64,000 nucleotides of DNA, taken from the NCBI GenBank assembly GCA_029964075.1, contig CM057144.1, positions 2,131,281 to 2,195,280 of the forward strand. Reading direction: 5' to 3'. Shown here piece by piece: positions 24,901 to 36,900 of the stretch (positions within the stretch are counted from its first letter, which is position 1; every line of letters begins with the position of its first letter). This DNA comes from Patiria pectinifera. Its lineage: Eukaryota > Echinodermata > Asteroidea > Valvatida > Asterinidae. Under the pieces are notes generated by a model that saw nothing but the letters and a program-made list of their open reading frames with translations, was not told where the DNA came from and made no database searches. Made by a program: the position numbers and the translations under genes.

Positions 24901-27900
24901 TGAATAAATCCTTGTCATCTAATTGTTAACTTTTAATAGCAAATTTATTCGGGTAAAAAACTGTTTAAAAGTTCGACAAGTTCATCATATAACATTTATG
25001 CAAACTGCTCAACAGGCTGAGTACAATCATATTCAATTTATCTTGATTTAAAACAGCGCCACCACCAGCAGCAGTGACACCGTGCAATGGAAGTTCTATT
25101 CACCGTGCAATAGAACTTCCATTGCACTGTGCGCTGCGCGCCACACGCGCCATGCGTTGGGACGAATAATTCAATGACATGTGATCAACGATCCACCAAT
25201 CAGATGACAGGGATTTATTCAGGTGTTGTATAAAAACAAACTGTCCTTTTTGGACATCACAAAAACATCAGAGCAAAAGGCACCCTTTTTGTATACCTAC
25301 CAGTTTCACAGTCGTTTCCAGTGAATCCCTCTGCACAAGTACAGACGTAGCTGTTGACACCATCCGCGCAACAACCTCCATTCATACAAGGGTTGGGATC
25401 ACAATTATCTTCATCTAGATGTTAGAAATATCGGATTAGGTTACTTCAATGACCACAGAAACAAAATTAAGCAATGTAGCTTTGAGAAGAAACTAAGAAC
25501 CAGACAAAATTAGAATTAAAGCAGTTAGAATGAGAAAGGTAGAAAATGTCGAAAAAGGATGCAACGAAATCTAAGAATGGCAAGGTGAAGAAAGACGGCA
25601 AGACTGCAACTTACCTACTGCAGTAACTGCAGGGTCCACATCCAGAGTACTCTGTCCATCAGTTAAGGGTGCTGCAGCAGCTTGATTGGATAAGACTTCC
25701 ATGATGGTTTCAGCAGTTACAGGTGAATCCACTGGGACGAATACATCACCTGTGAAAACTACACCGTCTGGTCCAACCGAAATCGAACCACAGACGCTTT
25801 CAACATCGCTTGTTGTCGCATTGTCTCTTAGTATACTTTCAATCTAGTAAAGATGAAACTGAATTGTGTTACCATTTCAAAATTGCAGGAGATGTCTTAT
25901 AACCCATCAGTGTGGTTGAAGCTAATAAGTATTTGGTAGTAGCACTCAGAACTTGACATTTCATTTATATACTGGAGTGCATGTTTCTGCAAAACAAATG
26001 TTGTGGAAACATTAGTTTTCAGCTTGGACATAAGATGGGATGGAAGGGCCTCGGAAAGGCCTGAAAAAGTGACCACTCATCGTTTAGTTTGACTTGGCAT
26101 CATATGAATGTGTTTTACGAACATTTAGGAATTAAAAAAATGACTTACCACCCTGGCCACCAGTTCCGCCAACTCCATCGAAGCTGCAGAGTTGGGATCA
26201 GTGAAGTCTGAGGAGACCAGGGCGGTGGCATTTACTCCTCTGATATTGAGTACAATGGTTACTGATCTCAGACCTGGAAAAAAAACATTTAAAACATCGA
26301 TGTCGAACTCATATCAGCATCAGTAATGAAGCTTGTCACGTGAAGTCTGGAATAAACTATTGAGTGAGAAATGCCTAATGTTTCACTATGTGCTATTGGA
26401 TACTGACCAACTGAAAAGGCAAAACACACTAACATCAATTATCTTTGTGCCTGACTTACAGTGCCCGGTGGTACGTTTTGGTACAACAGAAAAATTTGAC
26501 ATTAATGACGGCAAAACAACATTGATTTTTGGGTTTCCATCACCTCCTGCCTCCATTTTCACTCCGCCCCAATATTTTTCATGTATAATAGTGTGTTGTT
26601 TTCTCCAATAAATGTATTTTCCAGACAAGTTTCTCACCAAATCTACAGACACGGTCGCACTGATTTGCATGCAAACATTGTGCATGACATACTGAGCACA
26701 CTGGGCAAAATCATAGTGCTAATGCATACGTTATCGTATAGTCGGGAACCATGACGAGTCGATGTGATATTTGTACGACAACGCTCTAGGTACAATACAG
26801 AATGTATAATGCTAAAGCAATACGTCATCGTATAGTCGGGCACCATGACGAGTCCATGTGGAATTGATACGACAACGCTCTAGGCACCATACAGTGAGGG
26901 CGTGTTGTACAGTACTCATGGCCGCAGTTCAAAGTTTGACATCTAGCTTGCAAGGGTACATGTAGGCCAATCATTGCATTGTTTGTTTGAACACTCAGTC
27001 AACTGTAAACCTACATGTAGTCTGCTATAAACTGTAAGGTTCATTAGCCATTCCAAATTCTAGACACAAACCCTAGGTCATTAAACAGCTGACTGGTACT
27101 TAATATAAGTAGTTTTCATGTTTGTTGTGTCTTCTTTTAGGATTATCTGACATTGTCCCCTCAATTCACTTTGAATGTGAAGAAGTGGAACTTATAAATA
27201 TAACATATAATTCCCCTCCCGACCAATTTCTTTCAATCTTGAGTGATGAAAACCTGAACATCAATGTTGACTGGCCTTACCAATTTCACAGTCGCTTCCA
27301 GTGAATCCCTCTGCACAAGTGCAGATGTAGCTATCGACACCATCCGCGCAACAACCTCCGTTCATACAAGGATTGGGATCACAATTATCTTCATCTACAT
27401 GTTAGAAATTAGTCGGATTAGGCTTCTTCAATGACAACAAAAGGAAAAGTCAAAGGGAAACTAGGATGTGTTCTGGGGTCAAGTTGTCAATGATTGCTAA
27501 CCAATTTAGTGGTACATGGTGGTTGATGAGTATTGGGTAAATGCACAAAAACAGTAATTTACCTGGTGTTGAAGACTGCATTGTTGAGGCTGACATTGGT
27601 CCTTGTGTAGTTGGTCCCTCTAGATCTGTGGTTGGTTGATGGGCTTGCGCAGTTGGCCCCTCTGTCGTTGGCTGATTGGCTTGTGTAGTTGGTCCCTCTG
27701 TGGTTGGCTGATTGGCTTGCGTAGTTGGCCCGTCTGTGGTTGGTTGATTGCCTTGCGTAGTTGGCCCGTCTGTGGTTGGTTGATTGGATTGTGTAGTTGG
27801 TCCGTCTGTGGTTGGTTGATTGGCTTGCGTAGTTGGTCCCTCTGTGGTTGGTTGATTGGCCTGTGTAGTTGGTCCTTCTGTGCTTGGTTGATTGGCTTGC

Positions 27901-30900
27901 GTAGTTGGCCCCTCTGTGGTTGGTTGATTGGCTTGCGTAGTTGGTCCCTCTGTGGTTGGTTGATTGGCTTGTGTAGTTGGCCCGTCTGTGGTTGGTTGAT
28001 TGGCCTGCGTAGTTGGTCCTTCTGTGGTTGGTTGATTGGCTTGCGTAGTTGGTCCCTCTGTGGTTGGCTGATTGGCTTGCGTAGTTGGCCCGTCTGTGGT
28101 TGGTTGATTGGCTTGCGTAGTTGGCCCGTCTGTGGTTGGTTGATTGGCTTGCGTAGTTGGCCCGTCTGTGGTTGGTTGATTGGCTTGCGTAGTTGGCCCG
28201 TCTGTGGTTGGTTGATTGGCTTGTGTAGTTGGTCCCTCTGTGGTTGGTTGATTGGCTTGCGTAGTTGGCCCGTCTGTGGTTGGTTGATTGGCTTGCGTAG
28301 TTGGTCCCTCTGTGGTTGGTTGATTGGCTTGTGTAGTTGGTCCCTCTGTGGTTGGTTGATTGGCTTGCGTAGTTGGCCCGTCTGTGGTTGGTTGATTGGC
28401 TTGTGTAGTTGGTCCCTCTGTGGTTGGTTGATTGGCTTGCGTAGTTGGTCCCTCTGTGGTTGGTTGATTGGCTTGCGTAGTTGGTCCGTCTGTGGTTGGT
28501 TGATTGGCTTGCGTAGTTGGTCCTTCTGTGGTTGGTTGATTGGCTTGCGTAGTTGGTCCTTCTGTGGTTGGTTGATTGGCTTGCGTAGTTGGTCCCTCTG
28601 TGGTTGGCTGATTGGCTTGTGTAGTTGGTCCTTCTGTGGTTGGTTGATTGGCTTGCGTAGTTGGTCCTTCTGTGGTTGGTTGATTGGCTTGAGTAGTTGG
28701 CCCGTCAGTGGTTGGTTGATTGGCTTGCGTAGTTGGTCCTTCAGTGGTTGGTTGATTGGCTTGCGTAGTTGGCCCTTCTGTGGTTGGTTGATTGGCTTGT
28801 GTAGTTGGTCCTTCTGTGGTTGGTTGATTGGCTTGTGAAGTTGGCCCGTCTGTGGTTGGTTGATTGGATTGTGTAGTTGGTCTGTCTGTGGTTGGTTGAT
28901 TGGCCTGTGTAGTTGGCCCGTCTGTGGTTGGTTGATTGGCCTGTGTAGTTGGCCCGTCAGTCGTTGGTTGATTGGCTTGTGTAGTTGGCCCGTCTGTGGT
29001 TGGTTGATTGGCTTGTGTAGTTGGTCCTTCTGTGGTTGGTTGATTGGCCTGTGTAGTTGGTCCCTCTGTGGTTGGTTGATTGGCTTGCGTAGTTGGCCCG
29101 TCTGTGGTTGGTTGATTGGATTGTGTAGTTGGTCTGTCTGTGGTTGGTTGATTGGCCTGTGTAGTTGGCCCGTCTGTGGTTGGTTGATTGGCCTGTGTAG
29201 TTGGCCCGTCAGTCGTTGGTTGATTGGCTTGTGTAGTTGGCCCGTCTGTGGTTGGTTGATTGGCTTGCGTAGTTGGCCCGTCTGTGGTTGGTTGATTGGC
29301 TTGTGTAGTTGGCCCGTCTGTGGTTGGTTGATTGGCTTGCGTAGTTGGTCCGTCTGTGGTTGGTTGATTGGCTTGCGTAGTCGGTCCTTCTGTGGTTGGT
29401 TGATTGGCTTGCGTAGTTGGTCCTTCTGTGGTTGGTTGATTGGCCTGTGTAGTCGGTCCTTCTGTGGTTGGTTGATTGGCTTGCGTAGTTGGTCCGTCTG
29501 TGGTTGGTTGATTGGCTTGCGTAGTTGGCCCGTCTGTGGTTGGTTGATTGGCTTGCATAGTTGGCCCCTCTGTGGTTGGTTGATTGGCTTGCGTAGTTGG
29601 TCCCTCTGTGGTTGGTTGATTGGCTTGCGTAGTTGGTCCTTCTGTGGTTGGTTGATTGGCTTGCGTAGTCAGTCCTTCTGTGGTTGGTTGATTGGCTTGC
29701 GTAGTTGGTCCCTCTGTGGTTGGTTGATTGGCTTGCGTAGTTGGTCCTTCTGTGGTTGGTTGATTGGCTTGCGTAGTCAGTCCTTCTGTGGTTGGTTGAT
29801 TGGATTGAGTAGTTGGCCCCTCTGTGGTTGGTTGATTGGCTTGCGTAGTTGGCCCCTCTGTGGTTGGTTGATTGGCCTGTGTAGTTGGTCCTTCTGTGGT
29901 TGGTTGATTGGCCTGCGTAGTTGGTCCTTCTGTGGTTGGTTGATTGGCTTGTGTAGTTGGCCCGTCTGTGGTTGGTTGATTGGCTTGCGTAGTTGGTCCC
30001 TCTGTGGTTGGTTGATTGGCCTGCGTAGTCGGTCCTTCTGTGGTTGGTTGATTGGCTCGCGTAGTTGGCCCCTCTGTGGTTGGTTGATTGGCTTGCGTAG
30101 TTGGTCCGTCTGTGGTTGGTTGATTGGCTTGCGTAGTTGGTCCGTCTGTGGTTGGTTGATTGGCTTGCGTAGTCGGTCCTTCTGTGGTTGGTTGATTGGC
30201 TTGCGTAGTTGGTCCCTCTGTGGTTGGTTGATTGGCTTGCGTAGTTGGTCCCTCTGTCGTTGGCTGATTGGCTTGCGTAGTTGGTCCCTCTGTGGTTGGT
30301 TGATTGGCTTGCGTAGTTGGTCCGTCTGTGGTTGGTTGATTGGCTTGCGTAGTTGGTCCGTCTGTGGTTGGTTGATTGGCTTGCGTAGTTGGTCCGTCTG
30401 TGGTTGGTTGATTGGCTTGCGTAGTTGGTCCTTCTGTGGTTGGTTGATTGGCTTGCGTAGTTGGTCCTTCTGTGGTTGGTTGATTGGCTTGCGTAGTTGG
30501 CCCGTCTGTGGTTGGTTGATTGGCTTGCGTAGTTGGTCCCTCTGTGGTTGGCTGATTGGCTTGCGTAGTTGGCCCGTCTGTGGTTGGTTGATTGGCTTGC
30601 GTAGTTGGTCCCTCTGTGGTTGGCTGATTGGCTTGCGTAGTTGGTCCTTCTGTGGTTGGTTGATTGGCTTGCGTAGTTGGTCCCTCTGTGGTTGGTTGAA
30701 TTGTTGAAGGTTCAGCAGTAGTCGGTGTTGATGCTGGTTAAGAAAAACACACCCATTACTGTTATATCGTTCATGCATTTTGGACCAGCATTAATTACAT
30801 ATTTCTTGATGACTGGCCAGTTGCTTCCACCTTGATTTACAAAGATGACAACAAATGCTATCTGTATAAAAGACAAGCTAGGTTGATGTGTTGATCTATG

Positions 30901-33900
30901 CAGACACGCTTGGTGCAAGGAATGCCCGATGCATATACATTACAAAATGGAGATCCTCAAATTTACAGTATCTGATGGGCCAAATGTATTTCAGGAATAA
31001 TGATGCAGCCCAACATATCAAAATTTATCTCATTTCACGGGGCCTTAAATGTACGGAGATACTAGATGTAAATTGGAATTCCAACTCTTTTATATGGTCA
31101 ATTTTTCTAATGTAATTAAAACTGCTTTTTTGAAGCTGCCCAGATGACATGAAACTCCTGACTGAACAAGTGAAAAAAAATTCATGATTTCTTTTTCGTG
31201 GGAAAAGAGGAAATGGACAATTTCAAACAATGATTCTCACACCAAGGCTCTTGGAGGCAAGGCTGAGTTTGGGCAGAAGAACTCCTGATTCAGAAGCGCA
31301 TAAACTGTACCTGTAACCTCAAATGTGAAGCTCTCTGCTGCCGTGCAACCATCCGAGTTAGTCACGTTGCAGGTGACTGTGTGGGATCCAAGACCAAAGT
31401 CACCCCCGGTCACACTCAGACCGGTACCATCGCCAGAGTCTGAGCACGTGATGGGCTGAGCGTCAGAATTTGTGGCGGTTACCTCGGCCCAAGCCACTGT
31501 GACTGTTGATTGGCCTGTCCCGGGAGTCTGGGTGCCAACCATCGGTACCGTTAGAGATGGAAGAGCTGTGGAAATAAAGCAAAAACACGAGAACATTGTT
31601 TACCACAAAGGCTAGGTTTTGAAGGAATATTATGACATATCTTTTCTGTGACAGTGTAGTTCTGAAAAGAACGGGAGTTGAGAAGTGTTCTTGACGTTTT
31701 GGAGAGTGTACTCTAGCCATCCTCAGAACAGGCAGAGTACATTGTCACAAACAATTTTATTTTTTTAGCAGTGATTGTATCCATCATAACCTTACAGGGT
31801 AGTGCGTGTCGAAAGACAGCTATGGCACTTGTTCACAATAAGAATGGTGGAATTTACAGGCACCGATTGTGTAACCAGTGAAAATACTAATATCATCATG
31901 TTCTGGTAACTTTTGCCCTTCACCGACATATACTCAGTGTTTCAAGCAGTGGGTCCCACATACTGAAAACACATGTCTCAGCGAGGGGTTAGGGAGCATG
32001 TAAAGTTACAAACGACATAATGTGATTGGATCATTTTCTGCCTCAGATTGTTTAGTTTGTTTCATCCCACTGCGTTGTCATTTCGTGTGGATGCCATGCT
32101 TGAGAAACCCCAATGGTTACAAAGAGACAGGCAAGAATCTTGAACGCACTGCTGCCATATGCCTGATGCTTGTGCAATGACTATTCAGGTTCAGAATACA
32201 ATCAGAAGGCTGCACTCGGCAATATTCATGCCTGAGCCAGTTAACATACACATGGTTCCTTGTGGGCTACAAGAAACAGAGTAACTAGGGACAATAATAC
32301 ACCAGTCAGTGCTTCATAAGGAATACACAACAGAGTTTTAATTGAAACAAAAGGATATAAAGAAAACAAAGGACTTACACACAACTATTGTATGCTGTGT
32401 GTGTGGGCATGTTCATCAATTCAAACCGTGGGTGAAAAATACCAGAGAACAAAAAGAAAACAATATCGTCCACGGTTCCAAGCATGTGTCCGCGCCAGAT
32501 TGGGGTCGTGTACAAAACATATGTGAGTCTTCCTAAAAAGTACAAACAATAGAGGGACAATAGGACGTCCATGCTCGCTGGTGTGAACGCGAATGTATGT
32601 ACGTGTTCTACATAACCCCCGAGGACCGACACACAGGGAGAACAGATCCTTTCGGTCCTCGGGCATTGGGTATTTGTTGAAAATGGTCTTCTGTAGCTGG
32701 TTTGTGTGCCTAGTCTATGGGAGAGCGTTATAGTACAGGGACAGAGGTCGACACAAAGCATTGTCCTCGGGAGTATAGTAAAACTAGAGTGTGTGCACAC
32801 GCAGTGTACCAGCACAAAGTGCTATCACAAGTGGTCACGAAGTGCCATGTACATCATGGACAACATTGACCTGAAAACCAGTTGTTTTTACTATTCCAAT
32901 CATTTTTTTTCTCCAGTAAACAAAACATTGTATTCAACAAACGGCCTTTCATTTGTAAAGGCAGTCTCATGATCTTATTATTGACGAAAACATGGATACT
33001 GGAGTTCCCATTTAAGATATTTTTACCTGTGACATTGAAGGTGAAACTGGACCAGTCCGTGGTTCCGTCGTCAAAATTAGCAGAGCAGGTGATTGTGTGA
33101 GACCCAAGTCCAAAGTCTCCCCCGGTCAGAGAGATGCTGGCTCCATCTAGCGAGTCAATACAAGTGACGGAACCATTGAGGGTAGTCCCAGTTTTCATGG
33201 CAGTAACTCCTGTCCAGGTCAGCGAAACATTTGCTTGGGTGGCATCAATACATTGATTCTCCACATCTGGCACGAGCACGTAGGCCGCTGTGAGGTGAAT
33301 AACAGAACAGCGAAACATTTTGCAATCAAAAACAAGCCGACACATGGGTGTTGCCCTTTGTCCTTACTTTAGTCAAGCCTGTTTTTTTGCAAAACTCTGC
33401 ATGCAACAAACCTAATCAAACCAACTGCCAATGCACTTTTGGAAATCCACCTGTAGACAAGGCCACAAATGACTGGTGATCAGATCGATTGCAACAAGGA
33501 TTTTCAATAGTTTTCTAAAGTGTAAGACATTATGTGGATTTCTCTAGATTCAGACTAAGTAATAATGAGCTAACACTAAGATACTGGCAATTTCCAAACA
33601 AACATTCCAAAATTGATGGATTTAATCTCCATTACCCTGGCAGATTGGGTTTTCAGAGATTATACTTGGACATTTTTGCCGCAGGTCTAGGCTAGCAATT
33701 GTGAATGAGAAATGTGTATTTTCCAGTAAGCAGGAGCATAAATCATCATTGATGAACTTTGCTTACAAAAGATCAATGCAGTATTTTGAGATCAACGTGT
33801 TCAAGATGTTGGCAAAGGTTGCCTATTGTTTTATAGTAACATTTTGTAGTGGTGATTATTTAGAAATTCTCTAAGAGCTTTGCAATGAATCCATAACCCT

Positions 33901-36900
33901 TGACTCACGTTCGCCACAGATGTAGTTGTTCTTTTGGTTGCAGCTGTCATCACCCCATGCATTGTCTCTGTCTGTCATCTCCCCACTTAATTCATCCTTA
34001 TATATATGCACACAATCTTGCCCTGCTCCTCCATCTGGTTCCACAGGAGATCTATTTGTATTCCAGAAGAACACATCCTACACGAGAAAGAAAACAATAA
34101 ACAGTTAGGCCAAAAAAAAAAAGTCTCCGGTTTCTGGTATGGAGCTTGTCCAAAAAGTGGTGCGGCCACGCGGCTTTTTTTTTTTTTTACCCGACTTTTT
34201 TGCTTCAAATTTGCTCCAAATGTCGGCTGATGACTGCAAATGGTGCCCGACTAAACTTCGTGCAAATATATGGGAGTCCATGCAGAGAGGCCACATGAAG
34301 CTTATTCTCGATCATAGCCCCATCTAAAAACACGTTGAAATTACGCAGCAGCAGAATTCCAGTCAAACCAGTGAGTTTGGCGGTTTTGAGACATCATCTT
34401 TCATTGAAAAAAAAACTTTTTCATTTGGCCGACGCGCATGGCTACGGCGACGCGCGCGCATACCAGAAACCGGAGACTTTTTTTTTTTGGCCTTATGGTG
34501 AAATAATTCACTTTTACAATATTTTCCATTAAATGGCCTGAAATTTGATAAACACAATCAAAGATCCTGCCAATGCATTGTTTGTAAGTTTATATAATAT
34601 TGTTTTCGTAATCCAGATATGGAAATGCTGTTGCTTTTCTTTATTTTTTGTTGCTTTTCAAAGCCGTTGTTTTAATTAAGCTTTCTAAGCAAATTTGTTT
34701 CCTCTGGTGTTGTTTAAGGGGGAGGGTGGCTTCTAAAAAAGGTTGATTTTGTTATTGTTTTTGTGTTTCTTGTTAAAAAATATATATGCGTACATGTTAC
34801 TAAGTTTGTTCAGCCAGGCTCTTAACACCAGTTTCAAATACATGTGGGCATAGGTTTGCAGGGCACAATATGATGGGGGTGGGGGGGGGTGCTTGGAAGC
34901 AAGCAACAGTGTTTCTCTGTTGGCCACAAAGGTGTGTGTCCAAAAAGAATAGATGTAAACTAACCGCAACAGTGCCATCGATCCAGGTATAAGTATCTGC
35001 AACATCACGATCAGTCAATCCAATCCAAAAGCCAGTGTTGGTGTCTGGCACAATGGTTTCTGTAAAAACCAAAAAGACATTATAATAAACAGTGTGATGA
35101 ACAGTTTTAAACATCAGTGTAGGAGTTGTGACATTTACGTGACAGTCCTTCTGATTTGAAAATCACACTGGTGTGTGGAAAAACGCACACCTGGACAAAG
35201 ATAATAATTGTGATGCTTATTTCATCATATTCTTATGGAATTTGCGCAATATAATGTATTAATTATTATTAATTATTATAACAATTTATTAGTATGGCGT
35301 CTTTAACCAGTTGAATATTGTACATATGTATATAAAAAACATTCCCTGCTTCTTTTGGGGGTGCTCTTAAAAATAAATGTTAAAATTGAATTTATCATTA
35401 TCAGTTGTTAGAATAACAAAGGTTATGAACTTTTTTGTGTGGCACCCTAAAAAATAACTGTAAAATGTAATTCATAAATACCTCAGACAGTTTAGCTATT
35501 CCTATTGGTCGAGAGCCCGTCACGTGGCCGGTCTTAAACGGATGATAAAAACATGGCTAGCTGGTCTTAAACACTTTTCCAGTGTCACAATATAATGTGG
35601 ACTCCTAAAAATCCAGTGCCTCTTTCATCGGTTGAACATTCACAATCCTCACGTAGGCATGCGCAACACGACCAGGGAGTCAAAATTTTATAGTTCTAAA
35701 TTCAAAACGCAACGCGCCAGGTGCGTTCTACGCGACATCACGCAGAACATGATACGCGCGCGTCAATCTCCATAAAAGGGTTGTTTACATCTTACTCGCC
35801 AGCTGAACACTCCATTATTTTGCAAGAAGGATGTTTCAAAAAGCATAAAGTGAATTTGTTGAACAAAATCGGGATGTTTTGAACGAATTATATGATTTTT
35901 TCTTACCGAAAAGGTATTTATGAATGGGAATAAATATTCCCATTGGCTATACAAAAGTTTTTTTACTTTCCAATGAGATAGCAAACGGAAAAATAAAAAA
36001 AAAAATCAGTCCATACAACGTTTTAATTAAATGCAGCTTTTGAATAAAGTCAAATTTCAGTGAAGTAAAGTCGGACCCACAAGTAAGTCAACATCCACAA
36101 CTTGTGGATTTTGACTTACTTGTAGGTCCTTCAACACACTACCATCACAACCCAGCCCTAAATTCCATCATCAACGTCATGTCCAAAGTGCTGCAAGTGC
36201 CATCTTAACGCGCATACCACTTCGGTGTGTGTAGGTGTAAACATACTGCAAAGACCAAGCCCAACACCCGCGACTCGGGCCAAATTCTAACTTCAGCTTG
36301 AGCGTGAAACAAGCACAACACACAAAGCTCTTCATTTGTAAGGAGTTGTTGCTTCTAAATGTTCTAAAACCAATTAATTCATTTAAGGACATCATATTCT
36401 TCGAAAAGTCTTAGCAACCTCGACTTCATGGGCTGCGTGCTCATTCCTTCACAACCCCGGGCCATGTAGAATACGAAAATGATGCTGATTGACAATTCAG
36501 TGCATTTTTGCACACGTACAAATGTATTTCGAAGGATGCAAGCCCTGTATTTATTCGCCTTGTCTCCTGCATGTCATGTTATGTACAAAAGTTCTGTTCA
36601 AGACTGCCTTTACAAAATGCCTCTAAAGTCAGGCAGGCAGAGGTTTTTTTGTGTGCTGTATACGTAAGACGGCTTACGTAAGAGGGATACGTTTAGAAGG
36701 ATTGAAAAGTCACATTTCAAACAAAGTTCCGTAAGCAAATGCAAAGGTCTGGCTACAACATATTTTGGCTTATACTCACTTGACTTATATATTATTCAAT
36801 ACAAGTCAAATATCCACAGCCAATCCTGCAGAGATGAGTTAATACTCACCGTATACATAGTACTGTTGCTGGGCAGTATGGATGCTGGCAAGATGCCCAC

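Noticed and set aside
11638..27394. Regularly spaced repeats that could suggest a CRISPR array or satellite
   Set aside because: Units of 1.1-1.6 kb contain spliced coding exons of known domains; the DNA is eukaryotic.
27636..30707. Long plus-strand open frames (400 and 615 codons) reading [10 protein letters not shown] repeats
   Set aside because: They are the antisense shadow of the 36-bp mucin minisatellite; a repeat without stops in one frame often lacks them in others. The minus-strand frame is supported by splice phases on both sides.
29777..30778. Minus-strand open frame with [12 protein letters not shown] repeats, suggesting a frameshift in the mucin exon
   Set aside because: The 36-bp register is unbroken from 27638 to 30698. 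The Thr/Pro frame is also open here; it only lacks a Met codon. The basic repeat is another frame of the same DNA.
32375..32815. 146-codon minus-strand frame in the HYR intron
   Set aside because: It skips between His/Cys-rich and hydrophobic stretches with no domain pattern, and an exon here would not be needed for the agreeing phases of the HYR exons.
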